The notes: generated from the sequence alone by a model not told the origin. A stretch of DNA of 64,000 nt from Pelagicoccus enzymogenes (GCF_014803405.1 NZ_JACYFG010000022.1:1-64000), one strand, 5' to 3'; positions 1 to 9,103 are shown, counted from the first letter of the stretch. Translations and numbers: made by a program.

Positions 1-993
1 CCCATCGACATAAGCTTCGCCAGAACGGGCGGAAGCATTTCACCGCTGCTGAACGTATTCGCCCCCGACGGCACTTTCGTCACGGGGGACTCGGACAGCG
101 ACAACGCCAAGGTCTTCCTCTACGCCGAGCAAGCAGGAACCTACGTGGTGGCCGTCGAGAACGGAGACAACGTGTTCCCGGAGCTCTCGGGAACCTACGA
201 CCTCTACTACTCCAACATGCTCGAGGAGTTCACCATTTCCGAAGGCGACGAGGGAGGCCCCTTGCAGAACGGGGCGAGAACCTCCGGCGCCATCGACACC
301 GGCGACGTAGACCTGTGGACCTTCGAGGCGCAGGTCGGAGATCCCATCAACATAAGCTTCGCTGAAATCGGCGGAAACTTCTCGCCCTACGTCATCGTCT
401 TCAATCCAGACGGAACCACCGCTGGATGGGATTCGGATAGCAGCAATGCAAGGGTGTTCCTCGAAGCCGAGCAAGCCGGCAAATACGTCGTCTCCGTCGA
501 AAATGGCAACGCCAACGCTCCTGAACTCACCGGCACCTACAAGCTCAACTACTTCAACAATCGTTCAAACGTTGGGTATGTAGGATTTATTTTGAGCGAA
601 GGCTACCCACTACGAGATTCCGGCTTTCAAGATGACCTCAACAGAGACGGGCTCTCAAACGGCTTAGCTTACGCACTTGGGATGTCGCTAGTTGAGACCT
701 TGAACGATTATAGCCCAATCATAAAGTTCTCTGAGACTTACTCAGTCCCAGTATTGGAGCTCCAACTACCGGAGCAACGCCCCCTCGACATCACCTACAA
801 GGTGGAATTCAGCACAGACCTGACTAGCTCATGGGCTCCGCTAGCGACATTGGACCCCGCTGTGGCATCCTGGCACCTAAATCACGAAAGTGCATTGATT
901 GAGGCAGATGGCGACATCGTTCGAATCGGATTAAGGAACGACCAACAGATTGAAGGCGACCTCTTCCTGAGGCTTGTCGTCAGTCTTGAATGA
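1..993 (+). CDS. Secreted protein with tandem PPC-like repeats (5' end outside window)
   Basis: The reading frame is open from the first base, so the N-terminus lies outside the window. Two homologous beta-rich units about 114 residues apart each contain a PI[DN]ISFA start, a P[DN]GT turn and an EQAG.YVV.VENG core. This pattern resembles bacterial pre-peptidase C-terminal (PPC) domains, which are extracellular and often stabilise or target secreted enzymes. After the repeats comes a Verrucomicrobia/Planctomycetes-type stretch (DLNRDGLSNGLAYALGM) and a C-terminal beta domain that probably serves secretion or surface attachment. No catalytic motif is visible in this part; any enzyme domain would be upstream. 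The domain assignment is by pattern only. Confidence 0.7.
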   Translation, partial: PIDISFARTGGSISPLLNVFAPDGTFVTGDSDSDNAKVFLYAEQAGTYVVAVENGDNVFPELSGTYDLYYSNMLEEFTISEGDEGGPLQNGARTSGAIDTGDVDLWTFEAQVGDPINISFAEIGGNFSPYVIVFNPDGTTAGWDSDSSNARVFLEAEQAGKYVVSVENGNANAPELTGTYKLNYFNNRSNVGYVGFILSEGYPLRDSGFQDDLNRDGLSNGLAYALGMSLVETLNDYSPIIKFSETYSVPVLELQLPEQRPLDITYKVEFSTDLTSSWAPLATLDPAVASWHLNHESALIEADGDIVRIGLRNDQQIEGDLFLRLVVSLE

Positions 994-1125
994 CAGCGAA
1001 AAAGCCGCAACCCGCCCCCGTTTCCATATTTCAAATACTAATTGCACTTCTTGCGAAGTAGTCTTCCCGATTGGAACGCTTACTCTTGGCAGAGAAAATT
1101 ACCAGGCTGACCAGAATCTAGAACC

Positions 1126-1878
1126 CTACGCGACCAGCTTCAGCGCGATTTGAACGGATGCGTTCGCTTGCCCCAGCATCGCCGAGCCTGCTTGCACGAG
1201 GATGTTCGCTCTCGCTAACTGCGTTGACTCCTCGGCTACATCAACATCCACGATTCGGCTATTCGCTTCCTTCAGGTTCGTTTCATTCGTCGTAAGCTGT
1301 TTGGAGGCGAATTCGAAGCGGCTCCGCTTCGCTCCATTGTCTGCTCGGAAGTTTGCTACCTCTTCCAGAGCGCCTCCTACAGTATCCAATGCAACGGAAT
1401 CGAGGTCGGTTGCATCAGCCAGATTTCCGAAATTCGTCTTCGTACTCTCAGTTACCGTAACCGTTTCTGAACCGGGAGTAGTGGTCGTATTTATGATTGT
1501 AGTTGAGGCGGGTGAAACCGAAGTTGGAGTGTAAATACCGGTGTATTGAGTCCCGTAAAAGCTATCGATGGTAAGTTCGTAATCCTCGTCGCCAAAGGTC
1601 GTCAGGGTTATCGGACCATCCAAATCAGGTAGCCCATTCGAACCGTATCCAATGCGTTCTCTATGAGGCCCGCCGTTCGCTGAGTCCAAACGAAAAAGAG
1701 CAACATTGTAATCGCTGTTAAAACTAATCTCCAGCTTGTGCCGATTGGTGTCGCCAGGCACGACCGAAAAAGCTTCCCGGTCACCAATTTTGATCAAGAG
1801 ACCGCCGGTCGGGCTATCGCTCGTGAAATGGAAGCCGACATTACCCCCCAGCCTCAGAAATCCTCTGCCACACCCCAT
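1126..1878 (-). pseudogene. C-terminal fragment of flagellin
   Basis: The last ~90 residues are a clear flagellin C-terminal (D1/D0) domain: GGALEEVANFRADNGAKRSR, then RIVDVDVAEES and a LVQAGSAMLGQAN end. Before it is a variable, Thr/Ser-rich central domain. The conserved N-terminal D0/D1 helices (about 140-180 residues), needed for filament assembly, are absent. An in-frame stop lies two codons upstream of the ATG. Reading the other frame across a run of six G at about 1854-1859 would extend the protein by about 14 residues before another stop, which suggests a frameshift plus loss of the 5' part. The break lies next to the restriction island starting near 1.9 kb, so island insertion or an associated deletion may have removed the front half. 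No other flagellar gene is in the window. Confidence 0.75.
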
Positions 1879-1888
1879 TTGCTAGATT

Positions 1889-1921
1889 CGATTTTCTTCA
1901 CATCGAAGAAATCGCTCCTAC
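1889..1921 (-). repeat. REP-like palindrome next to a GTAGGAG head
   Basis: The two arms (1889-1899 and 1904-1914) form an imperfect hairpin, and on the minus strand the hairpin is preceded by GTAGGAG. This head-plus-hairpin form is typical of bacterial REP sequences. It sits in the gap between the flagellin fragment and hsdR. It has no T-tract, so it does not look like an intrinsic terminator. Confidence 0.35.
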
Positions 1922-1986
1922 GTAAAAACCCTTAGCTCGCCAAAGCGTTCTATCTCCGCCACTTGTACAGTCCCTGACCTCCACCC

Positions 1987-4335
1987 ATGGATCCGAAAGA
2001 GAAAAAGGAACTCAGCGAAATAGACATCTGCGACCTCTTCATCACACCCGCAATCCTCAAGGCGGGGTGGGATCAGCCGAAACAAGTGCGCCGAGAAGTT
2101 ACCCTCACTCCCGGTCCCGTTATCGTCAGGGGCAACCTCTCTTCACGGAACAAGAAGAAAAAGAAATTCGCCGATTACGTCCTGCAATGGGAAACAGGCG
2201 TCCCTATCGCCATCGTCGAAGCCAAGGACAACAACCACAGCGTTAGCCACGGCATGCAGCAGGCACTCGGCTACACTGAGATCCTAGATCTTCCGAGTGC
2301 GTTTAGCTCAAATGGAGACGCCTTTGCCTCGCACAACAAAGTCCCTGAAGACGGCGAAGACATCGAGTGCGAATTCCCGCTCGATTCCTTCCCTCCACCA
2401 CAGGAGCTCTGGAAACGCTATAAAAAACACCGCAACATCGAAGACGACGAGGAAGCGCTCGTTCTCGAACCGTACTACGAGGACGGCAGCGGCAAATCTC
2501 CTCGTTACTACCAAGCGGAAGCGATCAATCGTACCATCGAAGCCGTTGCCAAAGGCCAGAGACGACTCTTGCTCGTCATGGCCACCGGCACCGGAAAGAC
2601 CTACACCACCTTCCAAATCATCTGGCGACTCTGGAAGTCGAAACAAGCCAAACGCATCCTCTTCCTCGTCGACCGAAATATCCTCGCCGACCAAACGCTG
2701 GTAAACGACTTCAAGCCATTCGGCTCGGTCATGACGAAGATCAAAAACCGCAAGATCGACCCGGCCTACGAAGTCTACCTCGGCCTCTACCAAGCCCTCA
2801 CCGGTCCCGACGAAGAAGATAAGATCTTCAAATCCGTATCCCGCGACTTCTTCGATCTCATCGTCATCGACGAGTGTCACCGCGGCTCCGCCTCCGAAGA
2901 CTCCGCCTGGCGCGAGATTCTCGACTACTTTTCCTCGGCCATCCAGCTCGGCCTTACAGCCACCCCTAAGGAGACTAAGTACACCTCCAACATCACTTAC
3001 TTCGGCGACCCCATCTACACCTACACCCTCAAGCAAGGAATAGAAGACGGCTTCCTCGCTCCGTACAAGGTCGTCCGGTACGACCTCGACAAAGACCTCA
3101 TCGGTTGGACCCCGCCCCCCGGCATGACCGATGACCTCGGCAAAGAGATCGAGCGTCGCGAATACAACCAGAAGGACATGGACCGAATCCTAGTCCTCAA
3201 CCAACGCACCAAGCTCGTCGCCACGTGCGTCATGAAGCTCCTCCGAGCCACCGACCCCTTCTCCAAAACCATCATCTTCTGCGACGACATCGATCACGCC
3301 GAACGTATGCGCGTCGCCATTACAAACGCCGCTGGCAAGCTCGCCATCGACAATCCCAAGTACGTCATGCGCATCACCGGCGACAGCGTCGAGGGCAAGG
3401 CCGAGCTCGACAATTTCATAGACCCGGAGTCCAAGTTCCCCGTCATTGCCACCACCTCCGAACTCCTCACCACCGGAGTCGACGCCAAGACCTGCAAGCT
3501 TATCGTCCTCGATAAGAACATCACCTCTATGACGACCTTTAAGCAGATCGTCGGTCGTGGAACGCGCATCGAAGAGGAACAAGGCAAGTTCTTCTTCACG
3601 GTCATGGATTTCAAACGGGCCACCAATCTCTTTGAAGACCCCGAATTCGACGGAGCTCCCGTCGTTATCTACGAGCCAGGAAACGACGACGATCCCGTTC
3701 CCCCAGATCCCAAACCCGAACCCGGCGAAATCGTCGACGAGGAGCCGGGCGACTACGGAGCCAAGAAAATCCGCGTCAGCGGAGTCGACGTGAAGATCCT
3801 CTCCAAGCGGGTTTCCTACCTTGGAGAAGACGGCAAGCTCATCACCGAGTCCTACCGTGACTACAGCCGCAAGCACATCCGCGAAGAGTACGCGTCCCTC
3901 GACGAATTCATAACCACCTGGAACACCGCCAAGAAAAAGGCGGCCATCGTCAAAGAGCTCGAAGAATATGGCATCGAGCTCCCCAAGCTTGCCGAAGAAG
4001 TCGGCAAAGACTACGGCGACTTCGACCTCATCTGCCACATAGCCTACGACCAGCCGCCTCTCACCCGCAAAGAACGGGCAAATAAGGTCAAAAAACGAAA
4101 CTACTTCGCCAAGTACGGCGAGCAAGTCCGAGCCGTCCTCGAAGCCCTCCTGGACAAGTACGCCGATGAAGGCGTACTCACCATCGAAAGTCCCAAGGTT
4201 TTTAAGCTGACACCCTTCGACAAGATAGGCACCCCAGTCGAAATCATAAACGACGTGTTCGGCGGCAAAGCCAAGTACGAGACCGCCCTCCAAGAACTCG
4301 AGCGCGAACTCTTCGATCAAGAAACTTCAGCTTAA
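1987..4335 (+). CDS. hsdR: Type I restriction enzyme, R (motor/nuclease) subunit
   Basis: This is the ATP-driven translocase and endonuclease subunit of a type I restriction system. It cuts unmethylated foreign DNA after translocation, in complex with HsdM and HsdS. Visible parts are an N-terminal PD-(D/E)XK-type nuclease region (VEAKDN around residue 79), Walker A ATGTGKT at 199-205, Walker B DECH at about 295, motif III GLTATPK, and motif VI QIVGRGTRIEEEQGK. The 782-residue length fits the shorter EcoEI-like (type IB) HsdR family better than the EcoKI type (>1000). The C-terminal ~200 residues resemble the EcoEI R C-terminal domain. It is the first gene of hsdR-hsdM-hsdS, with 27 bp to hsdM. 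It looks intact. Confidence 0.93.
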   Translation: MDPKEKKELSEIDICDLFITPAILKAGWDQPKQVRREVTLTPGPVIVRGNLSSRNKKKKKFADYVLQWETGVPIAIVEAKDNNHSVSHGMQQALGYTEILDLPSAFSSNGDAFASHNKVPEDGEDIECEFPLDSFPPPQELWKRYKKHRNIEDDEEALVLEPYYEDGSGKSPRYYQAEAINRTIEAVAKGQRRLLLVMATGTGKTYTTFQIIWRLWKSKQAKRILFLVDRNILADQTLVNDFKPFGSVMTKIKNRKIDPAYEVYLGLYQALTGPDEEDKIFKSVSRDFFDLIVIDECHRGSASEDSAWREILDYFSSAIQLGLTATPKETKYTSNITYFGDPIYTYTLKQGIEDGFLAPYKVVRYDLDKDLIGWTPPPGMTDDLGKEIERREYNQKDMDRILVLNQRTKLVATCVMKLLRATDPFSKTIIFCDDIDHAERMRVAITNAAGKLAIDNPKYVMRITGDSVEGKAELDNFIDPESKFPVIATTSELLTTGVDAKTCKLIVLDKNITSMTTFKQIVGRGTRIEEEQGKFFFTVMDFKRATNLFEDPEFDGAPVVIYEPGNDDDPVPPDPKPEPGEIVDEEPGDYGAKKIRVSGVDVKILSKRVSYLGEDGKLITESYRDYSRKHIREEYASLDEFITTWNTAKKKAAIVKELEEYGIELPKLAEEVGKDYGDFDLICHIAYDQPPLTRKERANKVKKRNYFAKYGEQVRAVLEALLDKYADEGVLTIESPKVFKLTPFDKIGTPVEIINDVFGGKAKYETALQELERELFDQETSA

Positions 4336-4362
4336 ACACCTCCAAATTTCCACTTTTCCCGA

Positions 4363-5865
4363 ATGAGCAACATCTCCGGCATCATCAAATCCATCCAAGA
4401 CATCATGCGAAAAGACGTCGGCGTCGACGGCGACGCCCAACGCATCTCACAGCTCGTATGGATGTTCTTCCTCAAGATCTACGACGATCGCGAACTGGAA
4501 ATCGAAACTCTCGCGGACGATGGAGACGACTATAAATCCCCGCTCCCCGAACACCTCCGCTGGCGTAACTGGGCTGCCAACCCCGAAGGCGACACCGGCG
4601 AAGAGCTAGCCAAGTTCATCAACGATCAGCTCTTCCCCACCCTCAAGGACAAACTCGTCCTCGAGGGCCCCACCGGCAAACGCGCTCAAGTCGTCCGCAA
4701 TGTATTCGAAGATGCCTACAACTACATGAAGTCAGGCACCCTCATCCGCCAAGTCATCAACAAGATTTGCGAGATCGACTTCAACAACACCGCCGACCGC
4801 CACACCTTCGGCTCCATCTACGAGCAAATCCTCAAAGACCTCCAGTCCGCCGGAAACGCCGGCGAGTTCTACACCCCACGCGCCGTCACCCAGTTCATCG
4901 TCGACCGAGTCGACCCGCAGCTCAAAGAGACCGTGCTCGACCCCGCCTGCGGCACCGGCGGCTTCCTCACTTGCGCCATCGACCACAAACGCAGCTGCTA
5001 CGTCAAAAACGCCAAGCACGAGGAAACCCTCGTCGCCAGCATCTACGGCGTCGAAAAGAAAGCCCTGCCCCACATGCTCTGCACCACCAACATGATCCTG
5101 CACGGCATCGACACCCCCACTCAGATCGAGCACGGCAACATGCTCAGCCGCCGCGCCTACGTCGACTACGGCGAAAAAGACCGCAAGCACGTCATCATCA
5201 CCAATCCCCCCTTCGGAGGCACCGAAGAAGACGGCGTCGAAAACCAATTCCCCGCCACCTACCGCACCCGCGAGACCGCCGACCTCTTCATGGCCCTCGT
5301 CATCAAGCTCCTCAAAAACGACGGCCGCGCTGCCGTCGTCCTCCCCGACGGCTTCCTCTTCGGCGAAGGCATGAAAACCCGCCTCAAGCAGGACCTCCTG
5401 GAGAAGTGCCACCTCCACACCATCGTCCGCCTGCCCAACAACGTCTTCGCCCCCTACACCGGCATCAAGACCAACATCCTCTTCTTCACCAAAAAGCCCG
5501 AGAGCCAGCAACCCGCCACCCAGGAAATCTGGTACTACGAGCACCCCTACCCCGAAGGCGTCACCAGCTACAATAAAACCAAGCCCATGCGCTTCGAAGA
5601 GTTCCAGACCGAGCGCGACTGGTGGGGCACCGAAGCCGATGGCTTCAAAACCCGCGTCGAAACCGAACAAGCCTGGAAAGTCGATATCGACGAAATTGTC
5701 GCCCGTAATTACAATTTGGATATATCAAATCCCCACGTCGGCGAGCAAATCACCCACGACCCCGAAGAATTGCTTTCTGAATACAAACAACAGCAAGACG
5801 AAATCCAATCCCTCCGCGACCAACTCAAGGCCATCCTCACCGACGCTCTAGCCGGAAACAAATAA
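4363..5865 (+). CDS. hsdM: Type I restriction-modification N6-adenine methyltransferase (M subunit)
   Basis: HsdM transfers a methyl group from S-adenosylmethionine to adenine N6 within the sequence chosen by HsdS. An N-terminal HsdM helical domain (residues ~5-130) precedes the Rossmann methyltransferase. SAM-binding motif I is DPACGTGGFL at about 193, and catalytic motif IV is NPPF at 281-284. The GEFYTPR signature lies just before motif I. A C-terminal coiled coil (EYKQQQDEIQSLRDQLKA) should contact HsdS. The length of 500 residues is normal. The stop codon overlaps the hsdS start by one base (TAATG), so translation is probably coupled. The gene looks intact. Confidence 0.94.
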   Translation: MSNISGIIKSIQDIMRKDVGVDGDAQRISQLVWMFFLKIYDDRELEIETLADDGDDYKSPLPEHLRWRNWAANPEGDTGEELAKFINDQLFPTLKDKLVLEGPTGKRAQVVRNVFEDAYNYMKSGTLIRQVINKICEIDFNNTADRHTFGSIYEQILKDLQSAGNAGEFYTPRAVTQFIVDRVDPQLKETVLDPACGTGGFLTCAIDHKRSCYVKNAKHEETLVASIYGVEKKALPHMLCTTNMILHGIDTPTQIEHGNMLSRRAYVDYGEKDRKHVIITNPPFGGTEEDGVENQFPATYRTRETADLFMALVIKLLKNDGRAAVVLPDGFLFGEGMKTRLKQDLLEKCHLHTIVRLPNNVFAPYTGIKTNILFFTKKPESQQPATQEIWYYEHPYPEGVTSYNKTKPMRFEEFQTERDWWGTEADGFKTRVETEQAWKVDIDEIVARNYNLDISNPHVGEQITHDPEELLSEYKQQQDEIQSLRDQLKAILTDALAGNK

Positions 5866-7112
5866 TGCCCGTCGCCGAGCAACTCATCACCGACCACCTC
5901 GACACTTGGTCGTCCACCGTCAAACCCAAGTCCTCAGCCGGCCGCGGCAAAAGCAACGGCAAGCAAGAGCTCTACGGCATCAAAAAACTGCGCGAGCTGA
6001 TTCTGGAGCTCGCCGTTCGAGGACTGCTAGTTCCGCAGGATCCGAACGATGAACCAGCGTCGGAGCTTTTGAAGCGAATAATTGATGAGAAAGCCAAGCT
6101 AGTTAGGGATGGAAAAATCAAGAAGCAAAAGAAGCTTCCGCCGATCGAAACCGATGTAGAAACACAAACACCCATTGGTTGGACTCGTTCACGGTTGGGA
6201 AATTTAGTTAACCTAATCTCCGGTCAACATCTCAAAGGAAATGAGTACTTTGATTCTGAAGTTGAAAGTTCAATACCTTACCTAACCGGACCTGCTGAGT
6301 TTGGAGAGAAGTACCCCACTCCAACCAGGTACACGAGGGAAAGGCGATCCGTAGCAAGTACGGATGATATACTCATAACCTGCAAAGGATCCGGAGTCGG
6401 AAAACTCAACTACGCTGATCGTGAGATTTTCATAAGCCGCCAACTCATGGCGATTCAGCCTGTAGTAATCAGTTCTGATTTTCTGATGCTACTAGCAAAA
6501 AGCCTAAACTCACATTTCAGAGCAAACATCGTGGGAATAGCGATACCGGGTATTTCCAGAGAGGATGTGCTTGAAGCAGTGATTTCACTCCCTCCCCTCG
6601 CGGAGCAACACCGCATCGTCGCCAAAGTCGATGAGCTCATGGTGCTTTGCGACCAACTCGAAGGGCAACAAGCCAATCACCTCGAAGCGCATCAAACGCT
6701 CGTTCAAACCCTCCTCAGCGCCTTAACTGCGTCCAGCGACGCCACGGCATTCACCGCCGCTTGGACCCGCATTCAAGCCAACTTCGACACCCTCTTCACC
6801 ACCGAAAGCAGCATCGACCAACTCAAACAAACCATCCTCCAGCTCTCCGTCATGGGCAAACTCGTCCCCCAAGACCCCAACGACGAACCCGCCAGTGAAC
6901 TCCTCAAAAAAATCGCCACTGAAAAAGCCGCCCTTATCAAATCCTGCAAAATAAAAAAGCAAAGAAAACTCCCCGCACTGGCTTCCGAGGAAAAAAGGCA
7001 CGACATTCCGCATGAATGGATATGGTGCCGACTTACCGATGCTTATGACGTCAGAGACTGTCCAATAAGTCGCAAAACGGGTATTTTTTTCGGTTCTCAC
7101 GCACTTTGTTAG
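5865..7112 (+). CDS. hsdS: Type I specificity subunit truncated by an IS element
   Basis: HsdS has two target-recognition domains (TRDs) separated by conserved helical spacers. Here the first half is complete: an N-terminal helical repeat (LVPQDPNDEPASELLK), TRD1, then the central conserved region PPLAEQHRIVAKVDELM and a coiled coil. The helical repeat recurs with the same LVPQDPNDEPASELLK string at the start of the second half, but TRD2 breaks off after about 25 residues, where the IS begins at about 7053. The last ~20 residues and the stop come from IS sequence. No HsdS sequence resumes after the IS, so the second TRD and final conserved region were deleted, not just interrupted. Single-TRD HsdS proteins can dimerise in other systems, so function is not excluded. 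Confidence 0.88.
   Translation: MPVAEQLITDHLDTWSSTVKPKSSAGRGKSNGKQELYGIKKLRELILELAVRGLLVPQDPNDEPASELLKRIIDEKAKLVRDGKIKKQKKLPPIETDVETQTPIGWTRSRLGNLVNLISGQHLKGNEYFDSEVESSIPYLTGPAEFGEKYPTPTRYTRERRSVASTDDILITCKGSGVGKLNYADREIFISRQLMAIQPVVISSDFLMLLAKSLNSHFRANIVGIAIPGISREDVLEAVISLPPLAEQHRIVAKVDELMVLCDQLEGQQANHLEAHQTLVQTLLSALTASSDATAFTAAWTRIQANFDTLFTTESSIDQLKQTILQLSVMGKLVPQDPNDEPASELLKKIATEKAALIKSCKIKKQRKLPALASEEKRHDIPHEWIWCRLTDAYDVRDCPISRKTGIFFGSHALC
7053..7076 (+). repeat. Left terminal inverted repeat of the IS
   Basis: These 24 bases match the reverse complement of 7935-7958 at all but two positions (GC versus CT near the inner end). They lie inside the interrupted hsdS reading frame. Confidence 0.9.
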
Positions 7113-7148
7113 CGCTTTTTCCAAAATCCTTCCTACTATAGGGAGTCG

Positions 7149-7939
7149 ATGGAAAAAGATTCATATCCAAGCGACCTGTCTGACAACGAATGGAGCGTAG
7201 TTGAACCCCTGATACCGGGGCCTTCCAAGCTCGGCCGTCCCCCGCGTTACGACAAGAGGCACGTGCTCGACGGGATCTTCTACGTGGTCCGAAGCGGTAT
7301 CGCATGGCGGATGATGCCCAAGGATCTGCCGCCTTGGCGGATTTGCTACCACTACTTCTCGAAATGGAAGGACGAGGGGATCTGGCTGAAGCTCCACGAG
7401 GAGCTTCGCGGGTTCGTTCGCTACCGCAGCGGTAAAAAAAAGCTCCAACTGCCGCGATCATCGACGCGCAAAGCGTGCGAGCTGCTGGCCACCCCGGCCT
7501 TCGCGGATATGATGCAGGAAAGAAGGTTAAGGGAATCAAGCGACATCTACTCGTGGACACGCTTGGACTCGTGCTTGTCTGCGTGGTCCACTCGGCGTCG
7601 ATCCAGGACCGGGACGGAGCTCGACTGGTCCTAGCGAAACTGGAGACGGCCTTCGGGTGGATACGCAAGGTTTGGGCCGACGGCGGGTACGCCGGAAAGC
7701 TGGTCCAATGGGTATCCGAAATCTCCAGACACCGGAAAGTCGAGCTGGAAATTATCCGTCGCAGCGACAAGGCTGAGGGCTTCAAGCTGCTGCCACGTCG
7801 CTGGGTAGTCGAGCGGACCTTCGCTTGGCTCTCGCAGCAGGGCAGACTGGTTGTGGATCGCGAGACCAAAATCTGCTCTTCGGAAGCTATGATACACTTG
7901 GCAATGATAAGGCTCATGGTCAGAAGACTCGCAATTTAG
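7149..7939 (+). CDS. IS5-family transposase, made by -1 frameshifting (orfA/orfB)
   Basis: The first frame (from 7149) encodes the N-terminal DUF4096-type region (DLSDNEWSVVEPLIPG, then GIFYVVRSGIAWRMMP). The second frame (to 7939) encodes the DDE catalytic region. The switch maps to eight consecutive A at 7434-7441: a -1 slip joins SGKKK to APTAAIIDAQSV. The joined protein of about 263 residues has all three catalytic residues: Asp in AIIDAQS, Asp in WADGGYAG and Glu in VVERTFAWL. Read without slippage, orfA ends at 7634 with an unrelated tail. Both frames are otherwise open, so the element may still be active. Confidence 0.88.
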
Positions 7940-7958
7940 GACTTATTGGACAGTCTCT
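7935..7958 (-). repeat. Right terminal inverted repeat of the IS
   Basis: This is the partner of the repeat at 7053-7076. It directly abuts the open frame of the broken gene that follows. Confidence 0.9.
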
Positions 7959-7962
7959 TGGC

Positions 7963-8484
7963 GTGAATTCTAGAGAAGACCAGAGAATCCTGAATGAGCT
8001 GAACAAAGTTCAAATAGGACTATCACATTCGCTTAGCATTTTGACTCTATTTAAAGGCTTCTCTTCGGGCCCGAAGGGCGCAGTCCGGGCCATTAGAGTT
8101 GCCAGGGAGTCAATTTCGGAAATTTCGCAAAAATGCGATGGAGAGCAAACCCTCCAAGATTGTCCAAGAACTCAACCGGACACCGACATCGAACCGGCCG
8201 AGGAATCGAATGACAAGCAACTTAAGAAACGGTTTTCCATGAAGCTGAAAACCCTTGATTCTATGCTTTGCGAATTGGAGTCAGGGTTCTTGAATCCATG
8301 TACAGAGGGATTGAATCGAGGGCTATCCGGAGCAATCAGGCTTCTTGAGGAGCTGAGAGTGGAAGCTCGATTACTAGCCGAACTAAACGTTCTCACTCCT
8401 GCGAAAGATACCATTTCGGACTCTATACCCCAGAAGGAGCATGGACAGGATCAATCCAGCAATGGGCCCAGCTTCGAACTATAA
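7963..8484 (+). pseudogene. Hypothetical protein missing its 5' end at the IS junction
   Basis: The reading frame runs out of the IS right end without a native start. The first ATG well inside is at MKLKTL, and a GTG at 7963 has no visible ribosome site. The sequence is helical and charged (SREDQRILNELNKVQIGLSH, later CELESGF, RLLEELRVEARLLAEL), with no recognisable domain. It does not look like the missing half of hsdS. It is probably the 3' remainder of another island gene whose front was lost in the deletion that removed the end of hsdS. Function is unknown. Confidence 0.5.
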
Positions 8485-8530
8485 ACCCTCTAGATTTGGA
8501 GATTTAGTAATTCACGTCATATAACCTGTT

Positions 8531-8767
8531 ATGACCAATGACCTAAAAACCCTTAAGGAGCGAGAGAAGGATTTAGAAGAGCAGCGATCGCAGCTTAAGG
8601 CCAAAACCGACCAGTCTGCCTACATTGCATCACGGCGACTAATGCGGAAGCGGATCAAGTTCCTCCACGAAATTATGAGGCAACCCGAATCGACTACTTA
8701 CCACTGCATCAACCAAATCTTTTGGTACTACGAAAACGTAGCACGACAATACAACACAAAGAAATAA
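8531..8767 (+). CDS. Small coiled-coil hypothetical protein
   Basis: This is a 78-residue, highly charged protein. Its first 30 residues form a strong heptad-like coil (LKTLKEREKDLEEQRSQL), followed by a basic stretch (SRRLMRKRIKFLHE) and an aromatic tail (FWYYENVARQY). No family is recognised. Its stop codon is one base from the start of the next small gene, so the two are almost certainly co-transcribed and translationally coupled, ending at the terminator at 9011. It is island cargo with lower GC than the core genes. Confidence 0.6.
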   Translation: MTNDLKTLKEREKDLEEQRSQLKAKTDQSAYIASRRLMRKRIKFLHEIMRQPESTTYHCINQIFWYYENVARQYNTKK

Positions 8768-8768
8768 C

Positions 8769-8984
8769 ATGAAAAAAGACCCAGATAAAAAGCTGAAGGA
8801 ACTGAATAGTCAGATTCGAAAGGTCAAAAAGCAGATCGCCTACGAGAAGCTCGAGAGCCTCGCTGGATTTGCTCAAGCACTCATCGATGGCAAGCTGGAC
8901 CAGATCCGAAATCACGATACAGAGCAATTGAGAGAGATACACAAAACCCTCTCTATACTCTTTGGACCAGGCCAAGATGCATAG
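8769..8984 (+). CDS. Small coiled-coil hypothetical protein, coupled to the previous gene
   Basis: This 71-residue protein is almost entirely helical and charged (KKLKELNSQIRKVKKQIAYE, then LAGFAQALIDGKLDQIRNHD). It has no signal peptide, membrane segment or known motif. It starts one base after the preceding stop and is followed within 30 bp by a strong intrinsic terminator. The pair arrangement resembles small regulatory or toxin-antitoxin gene pairs, but neither sequence matches a toxin family I know, so no function is assigned. Confidence 0.6.
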   Translation: MKKDPDKKLKELNSQIRKVKKQIAYEKLESLAGFAQALIDGKLDQIRNHDTEQLREIHKTLSILFGPGQDA

Positions 8985-9010
8985 CGACGGTAACTATTCG
9001 TCCGTTCTAA

Positions 9011-9048
9011 AAACCCTGACGACTCGTCGTCGGGGTTTCTCTGTTTTT
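9011..9048 (+). terminator. Intrinsic terminator after the small-gene pair
   Basis: A 13-bp stem with one G-T wobble (arms 9011-9023 and 9026-9038) is followed by a T-rich tail. It lies 27 bp after the stop of the second small gene. Confidence 0.85.
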
Positions 9049-9086
9049 GTGGGGATTTCGATGCGATCGGTGCCACTCAGGGAGTC

Positions 9087-9103
9087 TTTATACTGCATAT
9101 AAA
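9087..9103. promoter_or_regulatory. Short perfect inverted repeat, possible operator
   Basis: TTTATA and TATAAA flank a 5-base spacer in the AT-rich leader about 70 bp upstream of the helix-turn-helix gene. The position and symmetry suggest a binding site for the adjacent regulator or overlap with its promoter. This is based on sequence symmetry only. Confidence 0.35.

Larger units (their letters stand above)
7053..7958 (+). mobile_element. IS5-family insertion sequence, about 906 bp
   Basis: The element is bounded by 24-bp imperfect inverted repeats (7053-7076 and 7935-7958; two mismatches) beginning AGAGACTGTCCAATAAGTC. It carries one transposase encoded in two overlapping frames, as in the IS427/IS1031-like groups of IS5. 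The bases just outside the ends (GTC on the left, TGG on the right) do not form a target-site duplication, and the interrupted hsdS does not continue on the far side. The simplest reading is that one flank was lost in an IS-mediated adjacent deletion or recombination between two copies. Confidence 0.9.

Noticed and set aside
1930-1986. Possible attachment-site repeat AGTCCCTG matching the tRNA-Gln T-arm
   Set aside because: Only 8 bp match, and the orientation is opposite to that needed for a direct att repeat.
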